Source: Rotaria macrura
Lineage: Eukaryota; Rotifera; Eurotatoria; Philodinida; Philodinidae
Length of the DNA: 64,000 bases
Assembly: GCA_900239685.1 (NCBI GenBank)
Contig: OENT01000274.1
Coordinates: 62,001-126,000 of the forward strand
Direction: 5' to 3'
Positions 39,801 to 51,252 of this stretch are shown piece by piece. The notes beneath the pieces are model-generated. The model saw only the letters and a list, made by a program, of their open reading frames with translations, made no database searches and was not told the DNA's origin. The translations under genes and the position numbers were made by a program. Position 1 is the stretch's first letter. Every line of letters begins with the position of its first letter.

Positions 39801-42800
39801 GTGTATAATTTTTTTCAGGAGTATACTGCATTGCAAAGTAATTCAACTCTTGAATACTGAAAAAATGCATTTTGAGTCAATCTTTGTATCTACATGTCTC
39901 TTTTTCATCCGATTGTTGTAGAAAATGAAATCGAATCCTTCATTTTCTGATATGTATCTGACTTTTGTATTGATATGAATGAAATTTTATTCAACTTAGA
40001 TTTCAGACTTTATGTAAAAACTTCACAAAACTACATAATCATTCTATCTTCTAAGTTGCGGCTCAAGCAATCATAAAAATATTCATGTTTATAAATCTTG
40101 TTTTTTTCATGAACAATGAAACTTCTCATGTTATTTACTAGTGACAAGTAATGTTACTCTGATCAGACTCATATATTAGACCTTAACATTTATTGTGGGT
40201 ATTAAAATTTTCATTAGAATTACACAATCTACGTTTTTGCAAAATAGAATTGTTATCATCAGCATTTATGAGTCAGGAAGACTAGAAAATTAATTTTGTT
40301 GACGATGAATTAATTCGGTTGCGAATTACTTTTCGGGCAAACTTGAATTATGAAATAGATAGTCAGAATAGTATGACATCAAACATAGTGTTTTGTTAGT
40401 AGATTCATTAAAATAGCTGCCATCACTTGGGTAAGCTCGTTATAATTATTTCGAAATATTCGAAATCCATCTGTAAAATACACAATTGCTTTAAATGATT
40501 GATTTCTGAAATTCACTGAACTCCAATGTTGATATTGATTTTAAAAGATTCGTTCTTTCGCGAATTGTTCGATGAAAATTTTGAAAAATTAAATTCAACA
40601 GGAACACCCAAACCCTCAATGAGAAATCCCGTTGAAACAATCTAGAAAAAATTGGCTTTACGATCTGGTTCATTTAGTGCCAATCGGGAAGGAAATTCAA
40701 GATTTTATTTTTTATAGTAGGAAGTGCATGTTTGAAAATCTTTCTCATTTATTCAAAGAAAACTTAAAATTTTGAACTGCAAAAAAACTTTTCGACTGTA
40801 TCACTAATTTATCTTATTTACCGTTCTAGGCAACGTTCAAAGGATGGGTTGAAATTATGGCTGATGCAGCTGATTCGAAAGATGTATTTCAATTGTTTTC
40901 TTCAAATAACTATTTACTATTCTATAACATAAACGTTTTTTGTAGATTGACGTTCAACCGGACAATGAAGCGAATGTTTACATTCTTGTTTATTTTGTAC
41001 TATTCATTATATTTGGTTCATTTTTTACTTTAAATCTCTTTATCGGTGTCGTTATCGATAATTTTAATCAGCAAAAACGAAAAGTAAAATTAAGTTTCAT
41101 GAAATCCCACCTAAATGAAATGTTGAAATATGTCTACGGTAGATATACTGACTTGATATTTTCCCATCAATCAATTTTGGTTTTAGTTGTTGACTAATAG
41201 AAAGCCTAGCGTATTCAATGACATTGGCACTCGGTATCTTGCTGTCTCCTATCGAAAACATAAGTCGTCTAACCGAGACGACTTGGATCGTTTCAGACAT
41301 TATAGACAATCAAGTGTGTTCTGCCCACACCTATTTTTGAGAATTATTTGATGTGAAATCAAAGACTGTATAAAAATTGTCACACATGACATTTTTTTGC
41401 CTTTGTATCACTGAAGGATTGAGCGAAAAGCTGATGAAAACATTTGTTCCAATTCATTAGATAGAATAAGGCAAGCTTGATATGATTAGCAATAATCACA
41501 ACATCATATTACACATTTAAATTCGGCAAGCACTGCATCAACAGTTTTTTTTCTGTTGTTTTTTAAACGTTATAACGAATCATTTTTTTTTCTATTTTAC
41601 AGTTAGGCAGTGGTGGTTCTATCGAAATGTTCATGACAGATGATCAAAAAAAATATTATAATGCAATGAAAAAAATGGGAAATAAGAAACCAACGAAAGC
41701 ATTACCAAGACCACGAGTAGTTTCTTTCATAGTGATTATTTTCATCTAGCCATGTCTATTCTAGTTTCCACTAGCAAGATTCTTTTTCGATTTAACAACG
41801 AATCAAAAATTTGACATATTTATCATGATGTGTATTTTTCTTAATATGCTGTGTATGTGTCTTGAACATCATAATCAAAGTGCAGCCTATGATCGGGTTC
41901 TTGGCTATATTAACAACTTTTTTGTTGCGATGTAAGAAAATTCAATTATGAAATTAGACTATATCGGATTCATGTATAGATTTACTGTGGAATGTAGTAT
42001 GAAATTACTAGCATTACATTATAAATATTTCACTATTCCATGGAATGTATTCGACTTCATTATCGTCATTGCATCAATTCTTGGTATATATTTTTCTTTT
42101 CATTGTTTTCGTTTATAAAATAAAACAACGAACTAGAGTCCCTGTTTAGTCACATCTCTGGAAAAAGGTTTGATTCATTGGTGAAACATTTTCTTATACA
42201 CGCTGTTTCGATGTGCACCTCTTGCTTTTCTATTTCATTTTTTTTCATAATGGGAAAACGAAGCCGCTACTGTTTTCATATTAGATATTGATTTCGTCTT
42301 CTTTTTTATGCGAATAGATAAATAAGATAGACAAAAGGAAATTTTATTTAGGACAAGCATTAGGTGAAATAATGGCAAATTATTTTGTTAATCCTACATT
42401 GTTGCGTGTTGTACGTGTTGCACGAGTCGGTCGAGTCTTACGTCTTGTCAAAGGTTAGTATTGTGTTTCTTGTACTTCAATCTTTCATGGGGAACATGTT
42501 TATGATTCAGGAGCTAAAGGTATACGAACATTACTCTTTGCATTGGCTGTTTCAATGCCGGCTCTATTTAATATTGGTCTTCTTCTATTTCTTGTCATGT
42601 TTATCTATTCAATATTTGGTATGTCATTTTTTGCCTATGTACGAAAAGCTGCAGGTGTAACGGAAATATTCAATTTTGAAACGTTTCCTAATTCATTGAT
42701 TATACTTTTTCAAATGTGTACAACTGCTGGCTGGTCCGGTGTTTTACAAGCATTAACAAATGATCGACCACCAGATTGTGATCCAACTCTGAAATCACCT

Positions 42801-45800
42801 TCACATCGAGGTGATTGTGGTAGTATGGCCATTGCAATTCCGTTTCTTGTCAGTTATTTAATAATCAGTTCTCTTGTTGTGGTAAGAATTCAAGATAGAT
42901 GTTTTTCTTTTCGAAAGTAATTTTATTCTCTTTATGTTGTTCTAGGTTAATATGTATATTGCAGTCATTTTAGAAAATTTTTCTCAAGCTCAAGAAGATG
43001 TACAACAAGTAAATAAAATTGATGCTTTTTATATGAAGCATGAACATATTGAACATGAATTAAACGATTTGTAAACCATGTCTGACAGCATGACTATTCA
43101 TTAGGCAATCGGTAAAGTATTAGTAATTAGATTATTACAACGAACGTGACATTGAAATACAAATTGAATGACGTACAAAGCAGAGCTGGCAACAGACCAG
43201 GCCGGCCTGCTGGCGCCTAGTCGCCTACCAGGCTGGACTGCAGGACAGGCTGAGTTTTGAGATTTTAGCTTGGTCTGCATCAGGCCAGGCTGATGGTGAC
43301 CAGACCGGTCAGAACTGTTCAGCCTGCTCAAAATTGACTTAGAATGATTTGATCTGCTCTATTTTATACTAAGTGTCGCTATAATCCAACTTACACTATT
43401 AAGAAAACAGAAAGCAAATCATGATCGAACGGGATTTACTCCAACGATTATCGCGAAAGATACAAGGAAAAAGACTAAAATAAAAACGAAGACAAAGTAG
43501 TCATTGAATTTTCACCTTTCTTTAGCAAAAATACGATGAATTAAGTAAAAACTGAGTCAATTCAATTGATTTTGTTTAGATTACTTTTAATTATGGAAAA
43601 TGACCTTCATACCTATTGAAGTTGTTTTATAGTGGTTGTTTCTTTTGTGAAGTGTTAGTGGTGTTAATTCACAGAGTTTTTTTTTAATTTTCTAATATAT
43701 AGGACACATTGTTAAAATTATTGTTAGTAAGGGTATGCCTTCCCCTTTGCAGCAAATTTTAAGAGTACTCATCAAAAATGGTTGAAACTTTCCGAGTAGA
43801 TAGACCTGGATCAATAGATTACACGTTTTCATAAACTCACGCTTCCAAAATGCTTGTTCAAAGATATAATCGGGTTCACAAGGACTAACGATTGCCTCCC
43901 TAATCGCCCAGCTTCTTGACTGCGGTATGTTCGATAGAACTGAAAATTTTTTACAGACACTAGAAGCACTTTAGGGTACGTTTTGCTGTGAATTTTTTCT
44001 CTCTCATCCCCTTTGAATAAATCGTTGTTTGAATAATGCTTCCTTCGTAAGACCTGTCAATGTTCAGCGTAACAATAATTTTTTAAGTAAAAACAAAATT
44101 GGTACTAGTACCATTATTTGGTACTTGTAGAAAAAATTTCAGCTAGATCAAATATGTCATGCCTGAGACACGGTGCAATTTTGTCAATTTTTACTTTAAA
44201 ACCAGGTTCGTGAAAACTACGACAGAAAACAAAACGTCCTATACCTCTACGATAATCGATTTATATTTTCGTTTTTTTACTGTAAGGTAATAATTGAATT
44301 TTCAAAACATCACCAATAGATAGAGTACATTTCAAAGCATATATACAGCGGAAGAAAACAAGAAACGAGAATTTTGAAAATTTCGGCTCAGGAAAGGGAA
44401 TTCCCTTATAAATAGTAATAAAGAGCCACATTAATCTTCAACATGAAGACTAAATACTGAACCGAATGGATATGCGGTATAAAAAGAAGCATCGATTTTC
44501 TTTTGGTTTCATGTATGTCTGACCTACAGGCTAGGCCAGGCTTCAACGTACCAGGCCAGGGAACAGGCCAGGCAGGACAGGAAAAAAGTGGCCTGTTGGC
44601 AGCTCTGGTACAAAATTTATTGCCTAATAAAAAGCACTTTGACTTATAGACATGCCGCTTTTGGTATCATACTTTGCTTTATTGACTAGATTTCATTGCG
44701 ACGGACATGGAAACGACAAGAACATTTATCGACAGTAATGCTTTTTTCAACTGTCAGTCATTTTACTATTTTTGTTGAACATATCGTAGAGCAGTAGAGA
44801 TGAACTCAAAAGGTGACACTTTTAACTGACTTTTTGTCAATAGGTAGGTCCAATGCCTACTAGACGGTCTCAAAGTTGTTATTCGAAACGAATCTTCCGT
44901 TCTTGCTATAATGAGCCTCCCTTGAAACAATCGAATTCTATATATACTAGCAAATAGCGAATATTCTTAAAATCTAACGTGTGAGCCAGCTTGCTAATTA
45001 GTTTACGGTATTGACTCCCATGTCATCGGATATTTGAACTCATCACACTTGACGTCGTCTCAAGTACGCTTGATTGATCAATTTGTTCCCACCATTGAGA
45101 AGACGATGAATGAAACTATTAGCACAACATCTGAATTAGTTGGAAACAAAAATCATTTCAGTTAAATCTGATAATTATTTCAAAAATTGTATAGTTCCTT
45201 GATACTACTGGCCTGAACTATTGCATCCCCGTATTTTTGATAGTTCTCTTACATAAAAGAAATTAAACTGAAATTCAAAGATTGGTTTGATTAACCGATG
45301 AAGTTCACAAAAAAATGATGATACTATGATTTTCTAAGATGAGTTTTTTTTCAATAACACAGGATTTTGAAAACAACGAGAAGTCATCAAATCTTCTACG
45401 CACTGCTTTTGACAATTTTTATTAATAAAGCTTTACCAAACGTTTACATTGTGTCATTACTTGATGCTTATTAATTTTCACAGGATGAAAGCGTCCTTTA
45501 AAAAGTTATGCGTTTGACTTCCAAGAAATCTGATTCTCATCTTTCATCGATACTACTGTCTCCCTGTGGTATGAAATGCATAAGAGTGTCATTGAGTATT
45601 CAAAAAAAATGATGATACTTCAATTAAATGTGTCGTTTCATAATGAATAGTTAAAAACGCAGAAGTCTCCTACCGATACTGTATGTATGATAATAATTGA
45701 GATATGGCATGTTACACTTAGAAGTGTGCAAAATCTATGATCAACTATATTCAACATTTTTTTGGAATTCTCATTGATCAAAATCATTTTCTTTTCTCAA

Positions 45801-46422
45801 GGGATTAACCGATGATGATTACGATATGTATTACGAAAAATGGCAGTATTTAGATCCAGCCGGTTCTCAATTTATTCGCTATGATCAATTATCTGATTTT
45901 GTTGATAGATTGGAACCACCATTACGCATACCGAAACCCAATCAGTTATTACTTGTTGCTATGGATCTACCTATATGTGAAGATGATTGTATGCACTGCG
46001 TTGATATACTCGACGGTCTAACAAAACATTTTCTTGGTACACTTGATGTATCGGCAATAGGTACAGGTGCAAATGTACCCATTGATATAAAAAAAGATCG
46101 TCCGAAAGATTATCGACCAATAACAACGACATTACAACGCCAGCGCGAGACATACTTAGGTCGAATTGGTGTACGAGGTTTTCGAACTAATGTTGAACGG
46201 TGTCGATGTCAACGACAAATTCGTCATCCAATACTTGAACGAGCTACTATTGATGAACTTATCGAATTAGATGACCTAGGAACGCCGACATCAACAGTAT
46301 CATGTCGAAGTAAAATTTCTACAACAGATTCAATATCAAAAATATCCATTAAACAAAAACGAGAAAGAACTCCTTCTGATACATCATCAATATGTTCATT
46401 TGGAGGAAGATCGTTATGTTAA
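30858..46422 (+). CDS. Voltage-gated sodium channel alpha subunit (DEKA type)
   Basis: Thirty exons join in frame to 1,889 residues: 30858-31169, 31265-31464, 31527-31655, 31716-31807, 31883-31977, 32045-32183, 32277-32379, 32437-32457, 32527-32605, 32666-32995, 33051-33305, 34665-34755, 35125-35372, 35697-36011, 36070-36210, 36268-36347, 36409-36526, 37690-37914, 37978-38373, 38445-38741, 38810-39079, 40830-40883, 40946-41083, 41603-41716, 41765-41931, 41980-42083, 42352-42453, 42511-42881, 42946-43008, 45802-46422. The pore selectivity residues are D382 (TQDYWENL), E886 (CGEWIESMW), K1316 (FKGWVEIM) and A1611 (TAGWSG), the DEKA ring of Nav1 channels. S4 segments carry regular Arg/Lys. The III-IV linker has MFM (1385-1387) before [13 protein letters not shown], the fast-inactivation gate. 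A C-terminal EF-hand-like fold starts at 1684, and the IQ motif is degenerate. Start: first ATG after an in-frame TAA. The exon 11 donor (GTGAAT) is weak. Confidence 0.95.
32606..32665 (+). other. In-frame, stop-free 60-bp intron after pore loop I
   Basis: This intron of the sodium channel (GTACGA...TATCAG) is a multiple of three and has no stop. If retained it would add 20 residues, rich in Phe/Ile/Tyr, immediately after pore loop I (WENLYQL). Homologues run straight from QL into LxAAG, so splicing is the expected state. Confidence 0.7.
33306..34664 (+). other. Sodium-channel intron 11 (1.36 kb)
   Basis: No exon with conserved channel sequence is visible inside it. It lies in the variable I-II cytoplasmic linker, so extra alternative exons cannot be excluded. 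It holds an 11-bp inverted repeat, AAAAACAACTA (33828-33838) with its complement at 33848-33858, and a short (TA)n tract near 34234-34251. Confidence 0.5.
36527..37689 (+). other. Sodium-channel intron 17 (1.16 kb)
   Basis: It separates pore loop II from S6 of domain II. No coding exon, repeat family or RNA gene is apparent. Confidence 0.5.
39080..40829 (+). other. Sodium-channel intron 21 (1.75 kb)
   Basis: It splits the domain III pore just before the selectivity Lys exon. No exon is recognised. The open frame at 39587-39808 does not match channel sequence and has no matching splice sites. Confidence 0.5.
43173..43180. repeat. Left target-site duplication of the intronic hAT
   Basis: GTACAAAG directly precedes the element. 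The matching right copy, GTACAAAA, lies at 44608-44615 (7 of 8 bases match). Confidence 0.8.
43181..44607. mobile_element. Non-autonomous hAT-like transposon, 1.43 kb
   Basis: The element sits in the last intron of the sodium channel. Its left end is CAGAGCTGGCAACAGACCAG. The right end, read on the other strand, is CAGAGCTGCCAACAGGCCA, an inverted repeat with two mismatches over the first 19 bases. Flanking 8-mers GTACAAAG and GTACAAAA are a near-perfect target duplication. Within about 150 bp of the left end and 90 bp of the right end there are many copies of CCAGGC/GCCTGG-type motifs in both orientations, typical of hAT subterminal binding sites. The interior is AT-rich with no transposase frame, so it needs a helper element. 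The single mismatch suggests a fairly recent insertion. Confidence 0.85.
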
Positions 46423-46660
46423 TGTGACAATGCAAGCAAAATATTTATTTAATATTCTTTTTTTTTCTTCTTTTAGACTAGGCTTGTTTGTGATATAATA
46501 AGATTATTCTATGCAGAATAATATATAAACATAAATAATTATATATTCTCATCTAATATAATGAAGTTTTGTTTTTTTGATAAAATTTTCTCTTGCAAAA
46601 ATGAAAACTATATTAGATACGATTGTAATCTTGATTGATATTCTCATATTTTTCAATCAA

Positions 46661-46724
46661 AATAAAGTTTTACATCGAAGACATTGAATTCATTGTAATT
46701 CTATTGATGTTCTGTCTGAATAAA
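46661..46724 (+). terminator. Poly(A) signals of the sodium channel
   Basis: Two AATAAA hexamers (46661-46666 and 46719-46724) lie 240-300 bp past the stop codon and are the best candidates for transcript end formation. Confidence 0.5.
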
Positions 46725-48004
46725 GCATTCGCTCTTGTCGTTTATTATTCTTTTATTTCAAATACAATTCTCTTATACAAGTAATTGATTGGCACCAACT
46801 GCATTGTGTCAATGATTTTCATCATGAATTGTTTCTGCGCAAATCGCAGCTTTTATGTTAATCTATATCATAATGATGCTTTTTATTTTCGCACTACAAT
46901 CATCACGACAGTCGTTCGGGTGAACTTCGTAGAAATCTATTAAAAGAATAAAGCATGTTTCAATACCAACTACGAATAAAATTCATCTTTTAAATTTCAA
47001 TTTACTGCGTCTTCTCTTTGAAATTTTGATTCTCTACTATCGAACGAAAATGTGCATGCTTTCAAGTGTTTTTGACCATAGAATGATAAACATGTAGTAG
47101 CATGTCAATAAAATTTATCAACCAATAGTACAAAATTCAATCATGTCAAATGAAGATCTACAATAGTATTTTTATACCGTCACGTATTATCTATCTAAGA
47201 CTTAGCCATGTGATTGTTACTGTAATGGATCTGCCATATTGACACTCTGATCAGATCTGAAACAGATTTCTAGTATGATCAACTTAAGAATGCACGATTT
47301 CCAATACTGTACTGACAATGAATGGAAACACCCTCTAGAAAAAGTATTTTTCTAGAAAACATAAACCCACTCGGAAACCCCTTCACTAATCTTGAGAACT
47401 TTACGGAAAATACTATTTTCCTTTTCAATCAAAACAAATCTTGACACAACGGTAGTGTTTAAGAATATTTTTCTTCAACAATCGAATATTTCTTTGAATT
47501 GTTAGTTTTCTCAACGGCATTTTATGAAACTGATATTATCGAAAACATTAATTTGATAGCAGAAAACGATTTCCGACGGACATTGTTTGGCTATCATTTC
47601 GATTCCGAAAATGTTGGATTTAAAAAACTTTTTAATCGGAAACCAAAATCCGGGTCCAAAATTTGAGTAGACTGCATGAAGAGTTTCCGAAGCTTAGAAA
47701 TTTATCAAAAGAGATGCTTTTAGCACAAAAAACACACCCATGAGTTCTTGCTCTAGAAAAAGCTTTCTTTTGCACACACCTGTGTGATGAATGTGCATGT
47801 GAGTCTGTGATACCTGGAAAGATGCAACAAACACACATACACATTCATGAAAGCTAGCTGAGACGTATCATTGTAGCTGCGTGTTACTCATTGTTCTTGT
47901 TATCAAAATTTGCTTTCGCGAACCTCTTTTCCTTATCTCTATCTCTCTATCACAGATCAAAGCAGTCGGTTGATGAATGTAGAATATTTGCCATATATAA
48001 AGAT
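46725..48004. other. Intergenic spacer between convergent genes
   Basis: This is the space between the 3' end of the sodium channel (plus) and the 3' end of the TRIM-like gene (minus). No gene or repeat family is seen. Confidence 0.45.
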
Positions 48005-48005
48005 G

Positions 48006-48011
48006 TTTATT
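48006..48011 (-). terminator. Poly(A) signal overlapping the stop codon
   Basis: AATAAA on the minus strand contains the TAA stop of the TRIM-like gene, so the 3' UTR may be only a few tens of bases. Confidence 0.4.
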
Positions 48012-49539
48012 TTTCAATATCAATTTTCATTTGAATAGAAAACGTATTGATAAGTAGCTGTAATTGTTCTCCAATCGATAAATCATGGTTTATAGCTGCG
48101 TATTTACTTTCGACGGAACACTCTGGAGTAACTGTGCGAAAATTATTATCACCATTTACGTATGAAAATCTCCCGCTTGTGTTAGGAGACCATACTAGAA
48201 TAGAATAGTTAGTGTTTATTTCAGCTGTGATTGGAATCGTTGTCCATTTCATTGTTGTATCGGTCGAAATAATCGATTGTTTTGCGATGACATGCCCAAA
48301 ATGATTCATTACATAAACAACTATCTGTCCATGTATAGATGCTTCTAACTGTACTGATAGCAACTTGAGAGGAACACTCAATCGAAACAGGTAGCCACGA
48401 CCATGTGTTGCTTCATACGCAAAAGTAGAGCTTGCAGCTTCAGATCTTGAAATATTTATAGACATCGATTTCATTAGTTGTATGCCGTTTGTCTTTAAAA
48501 AAATATCCTTAGTTTTGACTTCGCCATACGCTGTAATTTTCTGTTCCAGATCATTGGCTTGATTGAAATTAGGTTCCGAAAAAGTACATCCTTGTTCAAG
48601 CCGTTGAAATTGTTGATTTATTTGTTGATCATAAGATACTAATGCATTTCTCATCTTCATAATCTGAATACTGTTGTTATTATCGAATATTCTTTGCATC
48701 AAAGCTTCTCTTGATTGTATTACTTTCAGTTGTTCCTTAATACCGATTTCATATTTTTCTAATATGGATTCTTCAACTGACCGGTGTTCGTTCAGTTGCC
48801 TCAATAATTCTGACTTTCTTTCATCCACAGTTGTATGAAGTCTGGAAAATGTTTCATCGATGTTTTCTTTTGTTATTGTATAATGCTGACGCTGTTTTTC
48901 TATTGTGTTAATGACTGTCGTAGATGCCTTCTCAAGATTCTGTTGGATGGGTTGCAGTGATGATTCTATTTTTGATTTCGTTTCTTGAGCAATGTCATTC
49001 AGAATAGTGTAAGTATGATCCTTGTGTTTGAATAAAAGACAATCCCGGCAAACGAGACTTTCACATGTCCTGCACCAGTACTTTATGATTTCATCCGGAT
49101 GATCCGAACACAGATTTCGTACAAACTTTTTATCAGCAGAAACAATCGTATGATTTTTTGTCACTTTTTGTGAATGAATACTCGTCGAACAATTCATACA
49201 TAAACAGCTTTCACATTTTTCACACCAATATTGTGCCTTGTCGCGTGAGCAATTGTCGCATTTTACGTTCAAAGTATCCTGAAACATATTAGACAGAAGT
49301 TCGACCATGTCTTTTGCAGCGCGATTCATTGGTAACTTGTCGATATCTGCGCCTCCAACGATTGTACCATCGCGTAATGGACAAACAAATTGGCCGTTTT
49401 TTACGAACTGTTTTATACAGCCAAAGCAAAACGTATGTGAGCACAGCAATAATCGAGGATCCTTATAATATTCCAAGCAAAGAGAACATGTAGCAATATC
49501 TTTAATGCGATTCGATGCTTGACTAATGTGAGGAGACGC
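48007..49539 (-). CDS. TRIM-like RING/B-box/coiled-coil protein (5' end missing)
   Basis: One long exon (510 residues plus stop) follows an acceptor (ATGTTTTAG). The start codon must be in an upstream exon that I could not place. Numbering from the exon start, a RING finger has Cys18, Cys21, Cys33, His35, Cys38, Cys41 and Cys53, but the eighth ligand is Arg56 (CPLRDG). Two B-boxes follow: CDNCSRDKAQYWCEKCESC at about 105, and CSDHPDEIIKYWCRTC then CRDC, HKDH at about 155-195. A coiled coil covers about 205-330. The C-terminal 150 residues look like a beta-sandwich (GYLFRLSVPLKLLSVQLEAS, WTTIPI) in the place where TRIMs carry substrate-binding domains, loosely like DUF4082-type sheets. TRIM proteins are ubiquitin ligases, but the lost ligand makes activity here uncertain. 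Confidence 0.85.
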   Translation of the reverse strand, partial: ASPHISQASNRIKDIATCSLCLEYYKDPRLLLCSHTFCFGCIKQFVKNGQFVCPLRDGTIVGGADIDKLPMNRAAKDMVELLSNMFQDTLNVKCDNCSRDKAQYWCEKCESCLCMNCSTSIHSQKVTKNHTIVSADKKFVRNLCSDHPDEIIKYWCRTCESLVCRDCLLFKHKDHTYTILNDIAQETKSKIESSLQPIQQNLEKASTTVINTIEKQRQHYTITKENIDETFSRLHTTVDERKSELLRQLNEHRSVEESILEKYEIGIKEQLKVIQSREALMQRIFDNNNSIQIMKMRNALVSYDQQINQQFQRLEQGCTFSEPNFNQANDLEQKITAYGEVKTKDIFLKTNGIQLMKSMSINISRSEAASSTFAYEATHGRGYLFRLSVPLKLLSVQLEASIHGQIVVYVMNHFGHVIAKQSIISTDTTMKWTTIPITAEINTNYSILVWSPNTSGRFSYVNGDNNFRTVTPECSVESKYAAINHDLSIGEQLQLLINTFSIQMKIDIEK

Positions 49540-51252
49540 CTAAAACATTCGATTCATATTTTATATGCGAAAATAACGAAACCAAAAATCTCTGAAAAAA
49601 ATAACCATTCGATTTTTATCATATTTCTCTAAATGTATCCATAATCTCGTTTATTAGTATAGATTTTAAACAAAAATATTCATCTTTTATATTTCACAGG
49701 CTTCAATCATTTCTAACGTTAATTCATTGAATATTTTACCGATATCTACAATTGAAATAACTATTTCTTTTTACTAATAAAAAAAACCACATGAATCACA
49801 AACTTTTTGTCTACGAGAGATTTCAATTGATTTTATTACTCTTCTATTCATTTATATATTGAGTGATAATTGGATCCCCTAGTATATCGATAGAACACTT
49901 ACATCTTGCCAATTATTACACTCAATGGAACATCGTTCTTTACCGTATTTCTTTGCATTCAAAACAGAAATAATAGTTGAATGCTGAATAATTATACGGC
50001 AATATTCATGTAATCATTGAAACAGTTTGTAATAAATTAAGAGGCTGAATATAGGATTTTCGGTAATATTGAAGAAACTGGAGATTCACTCTGCATGCGT
50101 TTAATTACAGCCAGAAAAGGTCTAAACTAGTATAGGACTTTAAAGTATATTCCAGTCTAATATGAATTCTGCATGTTGAACTATCTTACATACCATCGAG
50201 TGATTACATGACAACAAAACATCAAAAACTTCAAAATAGAAGCTAGTTGGATTTATATTTCATATAGTCATCCTACTATTATGCAACACATACATCATCG
50301 GAATTACTATTTCACGTAAACTGAAGTAACAGTCAACTTGGAGTGTATCGGATGAAATTATGCGTTTTTTTTAATTTTCATGTACTCGGTTGTGTTTATC
50401 CATGGCGACTCATAGAAATACTTTAAAAAAAGTACACGTAGAAGAATTTCATTGTATCTTAGAATGAGACAGATTTTTTTCTCGCTAAGAACAGCAAACT
50501 CTGTAGAATCGTCAAAGTATGCAAGAAAGATTTTAGTGTGCTAAAAAAATCTAAATTAATGGTAGTTCAACGATAACTCACTCAACATATTTAATAAAAG
50601 ACACAATTCTTAATTGGAGCAGGAAGCAATAGAGTGTTACGTATTCATATGGAGCAATGTCAAAAACTTTCCGAAAAATTGCATTCAAGTAATCGAATGC
50701 TATCTAGAACGAATATATATATATATATATGATTGTACTATTATAAGAATGTTCACTCTTAAGATTGTTAGTGGCTGAATCATCAAACGAGCTCGTGTTT
50801 GTGAATGTGCTGAGTAATGTCGAAAGGAAAAATGTAGAAAAGTAAAAACGTAGACAAGGATAATATCGGAAAGTTCGCAGACTGCAAGGTTAAAATCTTA
50901 TTAGAGTTGATGTTGTAAAAATGGTCAAATGAAAATTGGGCGACCTGACAAATAATCAGAGAGCATGAGGGGTAATCGTTAAACGTATTAATAACATATG
51001 CAATTTCACATATAATGAAAATGAACAGCTTAAAATATAGAATGTAAGTAGAGATAAATTAATCATCGACTTTCTCTGAATAACAAAGAACAGTTATAAA
51101 GATTAGAACTTAAACTGGTTGAGTCCAATTATCAGATTAATTGATAAAAGAAATGAAAAAGTGAATGCAAGGATATCTAGCTTTATAAATACTGTGAGAG
51201 ATCAAATTTTTAACACTCATTCCTACTATAATAAAACGATATATAACTACAG
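49540..51252. other. 5' flank of the TRIM-like gene; no clear gene
   Basis: The missing first exon of the TRIM-like gene is expected here. One candidate minus-strand exon ends at the GTAAGT donor near 49902 and reads AKKYGKERCSIECNNWQD in the phase that joins the RING exon, but it has no ATG in that frame. A (TA)n tract lies at about 50716-50731. Nothing else is recognisable. Confidence 0.35.

Noticed and set aside
43101-43331. Minus-strand 76-codon frame at the left end of the intronic transposon
   Set aside because: It crosses the element boundary and target duplication, so it cannot be a functional gene of either the host or the element.
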